Shown one piece after another: positions 25,245 through 34,750 of a stretch of DNA of 64,000 nt (position 1 is its first letter; every line of letters starts with the position of its first letter). This stretch comes from DASPWV01 sp046726375. Lineage in GTDB: Bacteria > Acidobacteriota > Vicinamibacteria > Vicinamibacterales > UBA2999. The notes below the pieces were generated by a model. The model saw only the letters and a program-made list of their open reading frames with translations. It did no database searches and was not told the DNA's origin. The position numbers and the translations under genes were made by a program. Where the stretch lies: positions 67,857 to 131,856 of the forward strand of contig JBKPAJ010000021.1 in assembly GCA_046726375.1 (NCBI GenBank), written 5' to 3'.

Positions 25245-26900
25245 TCACGTTTGCTGCCGAGTTAGACGGTATTTGGCCATGCGGCTTTCGAGAGTTGTGG
25301 GTTTGACGCCCAGTCGCTCGGCGGCTCCTCCTGGCCCGCGTACCCGCCAGGCCGTGCTCTGGAGAGTCGCTCGAATGTGTTCGATCTGGATCTCGTCGAG
25401 TGTCAATACCTGCAGCCGAGGGCCGGCGCCGCCAGTGTCCGGCAGGGATACCGTCAGCCGCGGGCTGTCCGCGACGATGACGGCGCGCTCGATAACATTG
25501 CGCAGCTCACGAACGTTTCCCGGCCACGCGTAGCGCTGCAGGCGTTCCATTGAGTGGTGCGAGAGCGTTTCGATTGGCTTTGCCAGCTTTTTCGAGAACT
25601 CTTCGACGAATTGCCACACCAGTCCAGGGATATCCTCGGCGCGTTCTCTGAGCGGCGGAACCGCGATCGGAAAGACGTTGAGTCGGTAAAACAGATCCTC
25701 CCGGAATTTGCCCTCTGCCACGGCTTTGTCGAGATTGCGGTGCGTGGCCGCGATGATGCGGACGTCGATGTCGATCGCGTGCGTACTCCCGACCCGCTCG
25801 ATCACTCGCTGTTCGAGAACCCGGAGAAGCTTCACCTGCACCTCCGGCGACAACTCTCCGATCTCATCGAGGAAAAGGGTCGAGTGATTCGCGAATTCGA
25901 AACGGCCGATCTGCCGTGTGAACGCGCCGGTAAATGCGCCGCGCTCGTGGCCGAACAACTCGCTTTCAATGAGCGAGCTCGGAATCGCGGCGCAGCTCAC
26001 GCGAATCATCTCGCGCTTGTGCCGGGCGCTGAGCTCGTGAATGGCCTGAGCAAAGAGTTCCTTCCCAACTCCGGTCTCGCCGAGCAGCAGAACTGTCGAA
26101 GGCGTGGAAGCCACCTGTTCCACTTGTGCAAGTGCACGCCTGACCGACGGGCTTTCGGACACGATAGGACGTGAAAGCCGCAAGGCCGCGACCGAATGTC
26201 GAGTCTGCACGCTGTTCCGCTTCGCGTTCTGACGCAGTCGCTCGAGCTCCTCGGACGTTTCCTTCAGCGCCGTCAGGGTTTCGTGGCGCATCAGCGCCTG
26301 GCTGAAAACTGCCGCGGCGAGACGCAAATACTCGATGACCGAGGGTGACCAGTGGCGTTCTCTCGTGGTTGTGCTGACGGCGAGGCCGCGTCGGCCGAGA
26401 GCGGCGTCCAGTGCGGCCATGCGAAACCAGGCCGCGGACCGCACGCCGTGCTTTTCCAGGAGATCCCGATCCGCGGCATTTGCCACCTCGTCGATCCCCG
26501 AGAACCAGATCGCGTCGGCGCTTTCGACCCATGCAGCGGATCGAGCCGACGGCAGTTGCAACGGCGGTGGAGCGGCTTGCGAATGACGGCTCCAATGGTA
26601 CGAAGCCACGACCTGTCCCGGTTCGGCCGGCTCGGACCACAGCACCGCGGAATCGACTTGGAGGGTTTCGCCAAGCTCACGCAAGCCGTCTGCGATGGCG
26701 TCGTCGATCCGCGAGGGCTCGATCGTGGCGAGTCGTGCGGCGAGATTGGCCATGAGCCGCCGGAGCGAGCCATTCACCCCGGAGCGGCCGGGCAAGTCGC
26801 AATCACTGCACTGCCCACCTGGATGTGGGTCCAGGTGCGCAGCCCATGGAAAAGGCTGGACTGCGTCGTTCGCCATGGCTTTACCAGCTCGTGCAAACAT
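25245..26900 (-). CDS. Sigma-54-dependent activator, GAF-like sensor, AAA+, Fis HTH
   Basis: 551 residues from ATG 26900 (AAGGG upstream). The frame is open to 27122 but that part lies within the AraC gene. A short Cys-containing start (CSDCD near 31-35), a divergent GAF-like domain (about 50-205), a linker helix, AAA+ domain (about 245-480) with GETGVGKE near 274, GAFTGA at 321-326 and FLDEIG near 343, and an HTH at 505-546. The HTH (GGAAERLGVKPTTLESRMAK) closely matches that of the activator at 429-2375, so both probably recognise similar sites. The regulator is preceded on the same strand by an AraC-type gene, 17 bp away. Confidence 0.92.
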   Translation of the reverse strand: MFARAGKAMANDAVQPFPWAAHLDPHPGGQCSDCDLPGRSGVNGSLRRLMANLAARLATIEPSRIDDAIADGLRELGETLQVDSAVLWSEPAEPGQVVASYHWSRHSQAAPPPLQLPSARSAAWVESADAIWFSGIDEVANAADRDLLEKHGVRSAAWFRMAALDAALGRRGLAVSTTTRERHWSPSVIEYLRLAAAVFSQALMRHETLTALKETSEELERLRQNAKRNSVQTRHSVAALRLSRPIVSESPSVRRALAQVEQVASTPSTVLLLGETGVGKELFAQAIHELSARHKREMIRVSCAAIPSSLIESELFGHERGAFTGAFTRQIGRFEFANHSTLFLDEIGELSPEVQVKLLRVLEQRVIERVGSTHAIDIDVRIIAATHRNLDKAVAEGKFREDLFYRLNVFPIAVPPLRERAEDIPGLVWQFVEEFSKKLAKPIETLSHHSMERLQRYAWPGNVRELRNVIERAVIVADSPRLTVSLPDTGGAGPRLQVLTLDEIQIEHIRATLQSTAWRVRGPGGAAERLGVKPTTLESRMAKYRLTRQQT

Positions 26901-26917
26901 GGTCGTCACCCTTGCAT

Positions 26918-27316
26918 TTACAAGCGTTGATTGATCGCCGATTGACGAACGCCGCGCAGCGTTGCGGACGGGGGTTCGCCGAACGCCTCTCGGTAGCTCC
27001 CGGCAAACCGGCCCAACTCGTGGAACCCGTGAGCCGTTGCCACCAGCGTGACATTGGTCGATGCGGTGTTCGGTTGGGTCAGTGCTCGCCGCACCTGTTT
27101 GAGGCGCTCTGCGAGTATCCATCGTTTGGGGCCCATACCGTGAACGGCGTAAAACGCTTCGCGGACGCCGCGTTCACTCCGTCCGACCAGCCGGCAAAGC
27201 ACGGCAACGGGCACCGGCGTATCCAAATGCGCGCGGAGGTACGCTTCGGCGCGCTCGACGATTGCCCTGCGCGATGCGATCGCCGGACGATCCCGGCCGG
27301 CACGGCGAGGTTCCAT
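26918..27316 (-). CDS. AraC-type DNA-binding protein without sensor domain
   Basis: 132 residues: just the two-HTH AraC domain. Recognisable parts are the first HTH (VAVLCRLVGRSERGVREAF), 'HGMGPKRWILAERLKQVRRAL' and the second HTH ending HGFHELGRFAGSYREAFGEP. The missing effector domain means constitutive DNA binding or control by another protein. It is cotranscribed with the sigma-54 activator and divergent from the response regulator at 27484. Confidence 0.88.
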   Translation of the reverse strand: MEPRRAGRDRPAIASRRAIVERAEAYLRAHLDTPVPVAVLCRLVGRSERGVREAFYAVHGMGPKRWILAERLKQVRRALTQPNTASTNVTLVATAHGFHELGRFAGSYREAFGEPPSATLRGVRQSAINQRL

Positions 27317-27483
27317 GGCTGGACACGCTATCGCCGGTGCGGACGCAGCGAAACTGGCTTATCTAGCAGAGGTGACGGGCAAAATTGACAGGGGGAGGTT
27401 TAGCGGGAGCGACGTGCCGTTTCTGCATAGCCTCGCCGCCCCCGGATCGGTATTGTCAAAGACGCGCGCGTGATTGATGCGCC

Positions 27484-27897
27484 ATGATCATGCCCAAACG
27501 CCGGCGAGTGCTGCTCGTCGATGACAATGCGGAGATCCTGAACCGGGCAGCGGCGGTGCTGTCGCCCGACTTCGAGATCGTGGGCGCTGTAACCGATGGG
27601 TACGCCGCATTGGAGGCCGCGCGCACATTGCGGCCGGATGTCATCGTTCTCGATATCTCCATGGTCGGCATGTGCGGCCTGGAAGTCGCCAGCCGGCTCA
27701 AGGCCGTAGGCTCCACGGCAGCGGTCGTGTTCCTGACGATTCACAACGACGAGGAATTCGTTGTCGCGGCGAAAAACGCCGGTGGAGTGGGCTACGTCCT
27801 CAAGCCACGGCTCGCCAGCGATCTTCCGCTGGCGGCGCTTAGCGCGAGCTGCGGGCGGCGGTTCATCTCACCCCACATACCCGGCGACGTCTGGTGA
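27484..27897 (+). CDS. Single-domain response regulator
   Basis: 137 residues, receiver domain only. Acidic pair D13-D14 (LLVDDNAE), phospho-acceptor D57 (VIVLDISM), Thr in VFLTIHND, Lys in YVLKPR. The NarL-type HTH is absent and the C-terminus ends soon after alpha-5. Two in-frame ATGs (27484, 27490) are possible starts. Its 3' end overlaps the 3' end of the histidine kinase gene by 30 bp on the opposite strand, an arrangement that couples their mRNAs as antisense. Confidence 0.88.
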   Translation: MIMPKRRRVLLVDDNAEILNRAAAVLSPDFEIVGAVTDGYAALEAARTLRPDVIVLDISMVGMCGLEVASRLKAVGSTAAVVFLTIHNDEEFVVAAKNAGGVGYVLKPRLASDLPLAALSASCGRRFISPHIPGDVW

Positions 27898-29745
27898 CTG
27901 CGGCGGAGAGGTCGAGTCGGCGGGAATGTCGGCCGGGGAATGAACGCGAATCGCGGTTCCCTGCCCGCGGGTGCTGACGACTTTCACATGGCCGCCCACC
28001 GCGTGGGCGCGCTCCTCCATGCTCACAAGACCTAATCCGCCGCCACGCTTGCGCACCGCCTCGACGTCGAACCCGCGCCCGTCATCGATGACCGTGAGAT
28101 CGACGTCGTCGCCGGAGCGGGAGAGGATGACCGTGAATTGCCGCGCGCTGCCGTGAACGACGCCGTTTCGGAGCGCCTCCTGGGCGATTCGAAACAAGCA
28201 CACTGAGACGTCAGGATGCAGGCGCGCGAGAGTGCCTTCGGTTTTGAAGGTCACTCGAACGTCATGTCGTTTTGCCACTTGATTGCAGTACGCCTTCAGG
28301 GCCGGCGCGAGGCCGAGCAGTCGCAGGGAAGCGGGGTGCAGATCGTGGGAGAGGCGTCGAATGCCATCGAACATGCCCTGCGTCCTGTTCTCCAAGTCCG
28401 AAAAGGCCTGTTGCGACTGCGCGTCCTGGATGTTGGCCGACGATTGCTTAAGAGTACTCACCCCTATCGACACGAACGCCAACTGCTGGCAGACGTCGTC
28501 GTGCAGGTCGCGGGCGATGCTGGCGCGCGCAGCTTCCTGTGCGTTGATCAGTCTGCCGGCGAGCTGGCGGATTCGCTCGTAGCTCGTTCGCAGCGACGCC
28601 TCTCGTGCTCTGATCGTCTCCTCGGCGCGGCGCCGTCTGGCTCGCTGCGCGAGGAGCGCCGCGATGAGCACCAACTGCGCCCCAACCACGACGATCGTCG
28701 CCACGATGTACGTGCGATAGGTTTCCCACGCGCTGAGCGTCCTGAAACGCACGTCCGCTCCCGCGGGAAGCTTCGCGGGGTCAACGCCCCAGCGCCGTAG
28801 TTGCCGAAAGTCGAAGATCGGTACGAGCCGAGCGCGTTCGAGAGGAATGTCCTGCGGCCGTGCACCGTCGAGCAGCTGACGCGTCATCTGGCCGAGGCGG
28901 GTGCCGGTTTCGCGGGTGAGACGCACGACGCCACCGACCAGACCCAAGCCGATATAAAAATCGCTCGTACCGTACACCGGCACCGTTGCGGTCTCGGCTA
29001 GGCGCTGCGCGATGGTGTCCGGATAAATGAAATTGTTCGCGTCCCGGGGTTGATGCCAGAGATACAGAATCAAGCTGCGCGATGGTACAGCCTTGACTGC
29101 GGCGAGGAGCCGCGGGACGGTGCTCTCGTTGATATACGTCAGCTTGACTTGATCGGAAAAGCCAGCCAGCTCACGTGCGACAACGTCTTGGCTGACCTGC
29201 TCACCAGTCTTGGCCACGACGAATACCTGCTCCGTTGCGGGATGCAACGCCAGCGCAACCTTCAGCGTCTCCGCATACGCAACGCCAACGAGCACTCCGG
29301 TCAGCGGACGGGCGGGGCTGTGATTGATCTCGTCTGGGATCTCGAGCCCTGTGAACACCATCGGCGCATCGGGAAATAGCTGATCGCGATACGCCAGCAC
29401 AAACCGCAGTACCGCGTCGGTCATCGCAATCACCACATCGACACGCCGGTCGCGAAACTTCCGCGCAATGTAGTCGCGCAGGTCCAACGATGCATCTGCT
29501 ACTCCGAACGCGTCAGCCTCCAGGTATTCGGTGAAGAAGTCAATTCGCGTCTCCGGCGGCGCCGCGAGCGCATTCCGAATGGCGTTTTCGAGCACGAGAT
29601 TCGACGGGTGGTCTTCAGGGCCGCCAAAGATCGCCAGTACGGTTTTTGGCGAGGGCGCCTGAGCGAATACCGGCCGGTCGGCCCAATCTGATGCGAGAAC
29701 GATCAGAGCAACCGAGATCACCCGAACGAGGGCTGCGGCAGTCAT
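27868..29745 (-). CDS. Histidine kinase with ABC-substrate-binding-type sensor, HisKA_3
   Basis: 625 residues. Signal/anchor start, then a periplasmic ABC_sub_bind-like domain (about 30-310; VLAIFGGPEDHPSN, ALHPATEQVFVVAKTGEQV), a membrane helix at about 346-367, a coiled linker, HisKA_3 dimerisation helix with H415 in RASIARDLHDDVCQQLAF, and an HATPase domain (EALRNGVVHG, DDGRGFD near 554, GLGLVSMEERA). NarX/DegS-type kinases of this form partner NarL-type regulators, here most likely the one at 32890. The gene starts 2 bp after the stop of the TonB receptor, so receptor and kinase are one operon. Confidence 0.92.
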   Translation of the reverse strand: MTAAALVRVISVALIVLASDWADRPVFAQAPSPKTVLAIFGGPEDHPSNLVLENAIRNALAAPPETRIDFFTEYLEADAFGVADASLDLRDYIARKFRDRRVDVVIAMTDAVLRFVLAYRDQLFPDAPMVFTGLEIPDEINHSPARPLTGVLVGVAYAETLKVALALHPATEQVFVVAKTGEQVSQDVVARELAGFSDQVKLTYINESTVPRLLAAVKAVPSRSLILYLWHQPRDANNFIYPDTIAQRLAETATVPVYGTSDFYIGLGLVGGVVRLTRETGTRLGQMTRQLLDGARPQDIPLERARLVPIFDFRQLRRWGVDPAKLPAGADVRFRTLSAWETYRTYIVATIVVVGAQLVLIAALLAQRARRRRAEETIRAREASLRTSYERIRQLAGRLINAQEAARASIARDLHDDVCQQLAFVSIGVSTLKQSSANIQDAQSQQAFSDLENRTQGMFDGIRRLSHDLHPASLRLLGLAPALKAYCNQVAKRHDVRVTFKTEGTLARLHPDVSVCLFRIAQEALRNGVVHGSARQFTVILSRSGDDVDLTVIDDGRGFDVEAVRKRGGGLGLVSMEERAHAVGGHVKVVSTRGQGTAIRVHSPADIPADSTSPPQSPDVAGYVG

Positions 29746-29747
29746 TC

Positions 29748-32700
29748 TCAGAACAACACCCTGACCGCGAGCTGGATCTGCCGCGACGATCCCGCTTCGC
29801 CAGTGGGCAGACGCGTCCTTGTGATCTTGCCGAACGTCGGTGTGTCGACGATGTTGCCTGGCGGGCCGAAGTTCGCGTGATTGAAGAGGTCGAACACGTC
29901 CACTCGAAACTGCAGACCGACAGCCTGTGCAGGTTGTGCATTCCTGATCAGCGACAGATCCGTGTTGTGGAATGCCGGGCCGATCACGACGTTTCTGCCC
30001 AAATTGCCGAAACGATCGACGGCCGCGAACGCCGAGCGATCAAACCACTGATCCACCTGCCCAATGATGCGGATCGGGCCGGTGACATCGGGGCGCACCG
30101 TATTCGGAGCGCCATTGAGGCTGCTGTTGCTCGTGACGATGTTGACGGGATTGCCACTCTGCGACTGCACGACTGCAGCCACCTGCCATCCCCGCGTCAT
30201 GACGTGTGCGGTAAACGGCAATGAATAACCCGCGCTGAGCACGAACCGATGGCGCGCGTCGAAGTCGGACAAACCGTACTGGGCGGGAATGTTGTAGCTA
30301 TCCTGCACGGCAAAGCCGGAGGAGTTCAACGAGTTGGTGTCGAGCGACTTCGACAACGTGTACGAACCGTCGAATTGCAGGCCGTGCGAAAGCCGCTTCG
30401 TCAGCGCCACTGACGCGGCGTGGTAACTCGAGAATCCGCTGCTCTCCACCTGCGTGATGGTGCCGAGCGGCGTGCCTGGACGAATAGGGCTCGCGTTCGA
30501 CACGACGGGAAACGGGCGCGCTCCAGCCACCGGCTGATTGAGATTGCGCGAGAGCCGCAGATTCTTTCCGCGCGATCCGAGGTAGGCAGCGGTGATCGCC
30601 AGGTCGGCGGCGATTTGTCGCTGCACGTTCACATTCCACGAGTCCAGTGTGGCGTTTCGCAATCGGTGATCGACGGTTGCCGGCGCAAGCCCACCGGGTC
30701 GCGTCGTGTGCAACGCGTTGCTAAGAGCGATGGCGCCCGTCGCGGTCAACGGTGCCGCCCACGGCGGATTGCCGGCCGTGTCTCTCACTGCCGTTGTGCT
30801 CGGTTGGTCTACGGCGCGCGCATAAGCCGCGCGCGCCACCGTGCGGCCGTCAGACGAGAGGCTGAAGGCCACTCCCACGCGAGGCTCGAGATTGCGATTG
30901 TTCTGCCGGTAGATGTCGTGGACGTCCACGCCGACCCGCAACAGCGATGCAGTCGGTGCATCGAACACGATGAATTTGTCGTCACGCTCGGTCGGTGTGA
31001 CGTGCCACTCGTAACGCATCCCGAGTTCGAGCGTCAGCCGGTCGTGGACGATGATCTGATCCTGAAAGAAAAGAGATGCCGCACGCTGATCGATGAAACT
31101 TGTTCGCTCGCCGAGCGTGATATTGAACGCGTTCGCTGTTCCAGCCAGAAACGCAGACACGGACGGGAAGTTGAACACGCCGGTTCCCTCAGCGAAGTTC
31201 TCGTTGAGAAAGTGGCGGTACTCGCCGCCGAATTTCATCGAGTGCCTGCCGCTGGAGCGACTGAACGTGTCGTTGAACACGTATGAGGTGTCGTAGCGTC
31301 CCTGCGGCAGGTTCCCAGGACCGCCGAAATTGAGGTCACCCGCGACGATCATCTGAGGCAACCCAATCGGCCGCGTCACTCCGTTTGCAATACCGAAACT
31401 CGTCGGATTGAGCGCTGCGGCCGGAAAGCTGCCTCCGCGCAGATAGCTGCGGCCAAATCGGACCTCATTGACGGCGTGCGTGCCGAACATGTGCGTTTCG
31501 TTGACGGTGAGAATGTTCGCGTAAGGGCGGAACACCAGCCCGAACCCGGGAATGCTGTTGCCTTGCGCCCCGGGTTCGTTCGCACGGACGTGCTGGCTGC
31601 CAAAATAAGCCTGGACACGGTCATTGCCGCCGATGCTGTGGCGGACATCGATCGCCCAGCGATCGGTATCGACGATCGCTGGCGCTGAGCCGATCCATCG
31701 CGCGGTCCCGTCTGCATCGAACGCGTTCGCTCGGGGGATGAGGGGAATCAATTGTCGAATGACCGGATCCGTCGCCGCGGCGCGTTGCTCGTCGCTGAGC
31801 ACGAGGCTGTTCATGTTGACGCCCTGCCGCTGTCTGAAGGCTTCGTACGAAGCAAAGAAGAAGGTGCGTCCGCGGCGGATGGGGCCGCCCATCGATCCAC
31901 CAAACTGATGACGGCGGAAGGGTGCCGGATCGGGCGTATTGAACTCGAAAAAGTTCCGCGCATCGAGCGCATCGTTGCGTGCGAACTCGAAGACGTCGCC
32001 GTGGAATTCGTCGGTGCCCGATCGCGTCACGATGTTGACGATCGCTCCCGACACGTGGCCGTATTCGACACCGAGCGTCGAACTGTCAATCTTCAGTTCC
32101 TGGATGCTGCCGAGAGGAGGCTCGAAGATGAGTGAACCGAACGTCAGGTTGTTGGTGGTGACGCCGTTGACCACGAACCCCACAGCCTCTTCACGATTGC
32201 CGGCGATGTTGAAGGCGAGCGCACCGACACCGCGAATCGGTCTCGAGGAGAATCCGTTCTGCGACGGTGTCACCGATGCCGGCACGAGCAGACCGAGATC
32301 GATGAAGTGCCGGCCATTGAGCGGAATCTGTTGGATCGTTTGAGCGGTGACGACCTGGCCGATCGTAGTCGTGGCGCGGTCGATGAGCGGCACTTCGGCG
32401 CGAACCACCACGGTCTCGCTTCGCGCGCCCACCTCCAGGCGAAAGTCGCGCACCAGCGTACGCCCGACATCGACTATCAGCTCCTCGATGACCTCACTGC
32501 CGAAGCCTGTCGCTTCGACCGTGACTCTGTACCTGCCCGCCGGCAGTGCCGCGATGTGATATCGGCCATCGGACGCGGTGTGACGGGACGTTTCGAAGCC
32601 GGTCGTGGGGTCACGCACATCAATCGACGCACCAGCGACCACCGCGCCGGACGCGTCAATGACGCGACCCTGCAGAACCGCCGTCGTCTGGGCGCCGCAT

Positions 32701-32768
32701 GGCACTGAAGCGCAGAGGAGCGCTAAGCTCATCAGCGCCGACTCCAGACGGTGAGATCGAACGACCAA
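29748..32768 (-). CDS. Oar-like TonB-dependent receptor with carboxypeptidase-regulatory domain
   Basis: 1006 residues. Signal peptide (cleavage near PCGAQ), CarboxypepD_reg beta-sandwich (about 30-110; VLQGRVIDASGAVVAGASI), plug domain (about 120-240; IQQIPLNGRHFIDLGLLVP, EYGHVSGAIVNIVTRSGTD) and a large barrel ending in RVLF with terminal Phe. Such receptors are expanded in Acidobacteriota and take up oligomers or organics by TonB energy. The start is TTG 32768 with a proper n-region; ATG 32732 has a better ribosome site but a poor n-region. The operon continues into a sensor kinase. It is divergent from the NarL-type regulator. Confidence 0.9.
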   Translation of the reverse strand: MVVRSHRLESALMSLALLCASVPCGAQTTAVLQGRVIDASGAVVAGASIDVRDPTTGFETSRHTASDGRYHIAALPAGRYRVTVEATGFGSEVIEELIVDVGRTLVRDFRLEVGARSETVVVRAEVPLIDRATTTIGQVVTAQTIQQIPLNGRHFIDLGLLVPASVTPSQNGFSSRPIRGVGALAFNIAGNREEAVGFVVNGVTTNNLTFGSLIFEPPLGSIQELKIDSSTLGVEYGHVSGAIVNIVTRSGTDEFHGDVFEFARNDALDARNFFEFNTPDPAPFRRHQFGGSMGGPIRRGRTFFFASYEAFRQRQGVNMNSLVLSDEQRAAATDPVIRQLIPLIPRANAFDADGTARWIGSAPAIVDTDRWAIDVRHSIGGNDRVQAYFGSQHVRANEPGAQGNSIPGFGLVFRPYANILTVNETHMFGTHAVNEVRFGRSYLRGGSFPAAALNPTSFGIANGVTRPIGLPQMIVAGDLNFGGPGNLPQGRYDTSYVFNDTFSRSSGRHSMKFGGEYRHFLNENFAEGTGVFNFPSVSAFLAGTANAFNITLGERTSFIDQRAASLFFQDQIIVHDRLTLELGMRYEWHVTPTERDDKFIVFDAPTASLLRVGVDVHDIYRQNNRNLEPRVGVAFSLSSDGRTVARAAYARAVDQPSTTAVRDTAGNPPWAAPLTATGAIALSNALHTTRPGGLAPATVDHRLRNATLDSWNVNVQRQIAADLAITAAYLGSRGKNLRLSRNLNQPVAGARPFPVVSNASPIRPGTPLGTITQVESSGFSSYHAASVALTKRLSHGLQFDGSYTLSKSLDTNSLNSSGFAVQDSYNIPAQYGLSDFDARHRFVLSAGYSLPFTAHVMTRGWQVAAVVQSQSGNPVNIVTSNSSLNGAPNTVRPDVTGPIRIIGQVDQWFDRSAFAAVDRFGNLGRNVVIGPAFHNTDLSLIRNAQPAQAVGLQFRVDVFDLFNHANFGPPGNIVDTPTFGKITRTRLPTGEAGSSRQIQLAVRVLF

Positions 32769-32889
32769 GGTGTGGTAACCCGCGACCGAGCGGAGTATGC
32801 ATCGAGCAATTGCGGAGGATCAATCGCTGCACATACGTAACGGGACAGCCGAGGTGGACTTCTACAGGTAAGAAGCTAAAGTAGCGCCC

Positions 32890-33519
32890 ATGAACGTGCC
32901 TCGGGTCCTGCTCGCCGACGATCACGCATTGCTTCTCGGTGCGTTTGAGAAGCTGCTGGCAGGTGAATGTGAGATCGTCGGCCAGGTGTCTGATGGGCGG
33001 GCACTGATCACCGCCGCCGAAACCCTCAAACCAGACGTTATCGTCCTCGACATCTCGATGCCGCTATTGAACGGTCTTGAAGCCGGGCGTCAAATCAAGC
33101 AGCGGCTGCGCACCGTGAAACTGGTCTTTTTGACCATGAACGAGGATTCTGACCTGGCAGCTGAGGCATTTCGTGCGGGGGCGTCGGCATATCTGCTCAA
33201 GCGTTCGGCGGCCTCGGAGCTGTCGGCCGCCATACGCGAAGTCATGCAGGGACGCTCGTACATCACGCCGCTTGTTGCCGAAGGCCTCGTCGGCGCGCTC
33301 ATGCACGTCGATGAGCACAAGGCGGAGCAGGAATTGACCCCGCGCCAGCGTGAAGTGCTGCAATTGCTCGCCGAGGGCCGCTCGATGAAAGAAGTCGCCA
33401 GCGTGTTGAACCTCACTCCGCGGACGGTCGCCTTTCACAAATACCGGATGATGGAACAGCTGAAAGTGAAATCAACGGCCGAGTTGATTCAGTATGCGGT
33501 CAAGCGTCACATCGTTTGA
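32890..33519 (+). CDS. NarL/FixJ-family response regulator
   Basis: 209 residues: receiver domain with D10-D11 (LLADDH), D54 (VIVLDISMP), Thr in VFLTMNED, Lys in YLLKRS, then a LuxR-type HTH (about 145-205; LTPRQREVLQLLAEGRSMKEV). A 121-bp divergent intergenic region separates it from the TonB receptor. Likely cognate regulator of the kinase at 27868-29745 and activator of the receptor operon. Confidence 0.93.
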   Translation: MNVPRVLLADDHALLLGAFEKLLAGECEIVGQVSDGRALITAAETLKPDVIVLDISMPLLNGLEAGRQIKQRLRTVKLVFLTMNEDSDLAAEAFRAGASAYLLKRSAASELSAAIREVMQGRSYITPLVAEGLVGALMHVDEHKAEQELTPRQREVLQLLAEGRSMKEVASVLNLTPRTVAFHKYRMMEQLKVKSTAELIQYAVKRHIV

Positions 33520-33564
33520 TCCACAGGCGAGCCGCAGCTCATCCCACATAAGCTTTCGCTACCG

Positions 33565-33732
33565 ATGCGTCGCAGACCGCTGATGCAGTCGAAAGGACAT
33601 CTGGCGAACTGTCCGTTTGGCGGCGAAAAGAACAGCGGCCTCGGAAGATACAACGGTCAATGGTCGATCGAGGAGCTCACCACAATGAACTGGATCTCTG
33701 TGCAACACGAACCGTTGACCTATCCCTTCTGA
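33565..33732 (+). pseudogene. 3' remnant of an aldehyde dehydrogenase gene
   Basis: The last about 45 codons read CPFGGEKNSGLGRYNGQWSI and continue to HEPLTYPF. This is the ALDH C-terminal motif (PFGG.K.SG.G...G) and the final strand. Everything upstream, including the catalytic Cys and Glu regions, is missing. It is followed after one base by the ATG of the oxidoreductase, indicating a former operon. Confidence 0.7.
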
Positions 33733-33733
33733 G

Positions 33734-34750
33734 ATGACCGCCGTGCACGTTCACCGAACGACGGCGCGCAAGCGCGCGACGAAGGTCCCCGCGACGATGC
33801 GCGCGGCCGCCATTGATCGGTTCGGAGGACCGGAGGTCTTGACGCTGCACGTCATGCCGGTACCTGAAGTCGGGCCCTCGGAAGTCCTGATCGCGATTCA
33901 CACGGCGGGCGTTGGCAGTTGGGACGCAGACATGCGCGAGGGATGGTGGCCCGACAGCAAGCGCCCCAGGCCTCCGCTGGTGCCGGGCACTGACGGCTCA
34001 GGGACAATCGCCGGAGTAGGCTCGCGGGTTCGTCGATTCGCTCGCGGCGACACGGTGTATTCGTATAGCTTTGCCAACCCGAAGGGCGGCTTCTACGCGG
34101 AGTACGTGGCTGTCGTCGCCGAGAAGGTCGGACGACCTCCCGCGATGCTCAGCCTGAAAGAGGCGGGTGCGGTCGCCACCACGGGTCTGACCGCGATCCA
34201 GGGAATAGACGACGTGCTTCATGTGAAGCGCGGCGAGGCTGTCGTGATTCACGGCGCCTCGGGCGGCGTCGGCAGTCTCGCGCTGCAGTTTGCGAAGATG
34301 CGCGGCGCGCGGGTCCTGGCGACCGCGTCCGGGCAAGAGGGCATCGCGCTCGTGCGCCGTCTCGGCGCGGACGCAGCCGCCGACGCACGGCGTGATGACC
34401 TCAAGGCCGCGGCACTCGAGTTCGCGCCCGACGGCGTCGACGCGGTCCTGGCGCTTGCCGGAGGCAAGGCGCTCACACGGCTGCTCGACGCCGTTCGACG
34501 CGGTGGCCGCGTCGCGTTCCCAAAAGGCGTGGAACCCGCTCCTCGCAAGCGACGGGACTTGTCCGTCCAGTCGTACGACGCGACGCCGGGCGCCCGCGAG
34601 TTCGAACGCTTGGGGCGAGCGATTGAAGCCGCGCAGCTCGAGGTAGCGATTGCCGCGGCGTACCCGCTCGAGCGGGCCGCGAGCGCACACCAACGGCTCG
34701 AGAAGGGTCACGTGCACGGCAAGATCGTGTTGCGCGTCCGGGGCCGTTAA
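33734..34750 (+). CDS. Quinone oxidoreductase-like MDR protein
   Basis: 338 residues. MDR fold without zinc ligands: GroES-like N-half (GPSEVLIAIHTAGVGSWD, PLVPGTDGSGTIAGVG) and a Rossmann NADPH site (VIHGASGGVGSLALQFAKMRGA). Typical of zeta-crystallin/QOR reductases that use NADPH to reduce quinones or enones. The first about 20 residues are basic and may be extra if translation starts at the later ATG of MRAAAIDRFGG (33797). Starts directly after the ALDH remnant. Confidence 0.9.
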   Translation: MTAVHVHRTTARKRATKVPATMRAAAIDRFGGPEVLTLHVMPVPEVGPSEVLIAIHTAGVGSWDADMREGWWPDSKRPRPPLVPGTDGSGTIAGVGSRVRRFARGDTVYSYSFANPKGGFYAEYVAVVAEKVGRPPAMLSLKEAGAVATTGLTAIQGIDDVLHVKRGEAVVIHGASGGVGSLALQFAKMRGARVLATASGQEGIALVRRLGADAAADARRDDLKAAALEFAPDGVDAVLALAGGKALTRLLDAVRRGGRVAFPKGVEPAPRKRRDLSVQSYDATPGAREFERLGRAIEAAQLEVAIAAAYPLERAASAHQRLEKGHVHGKIVLRVRGR

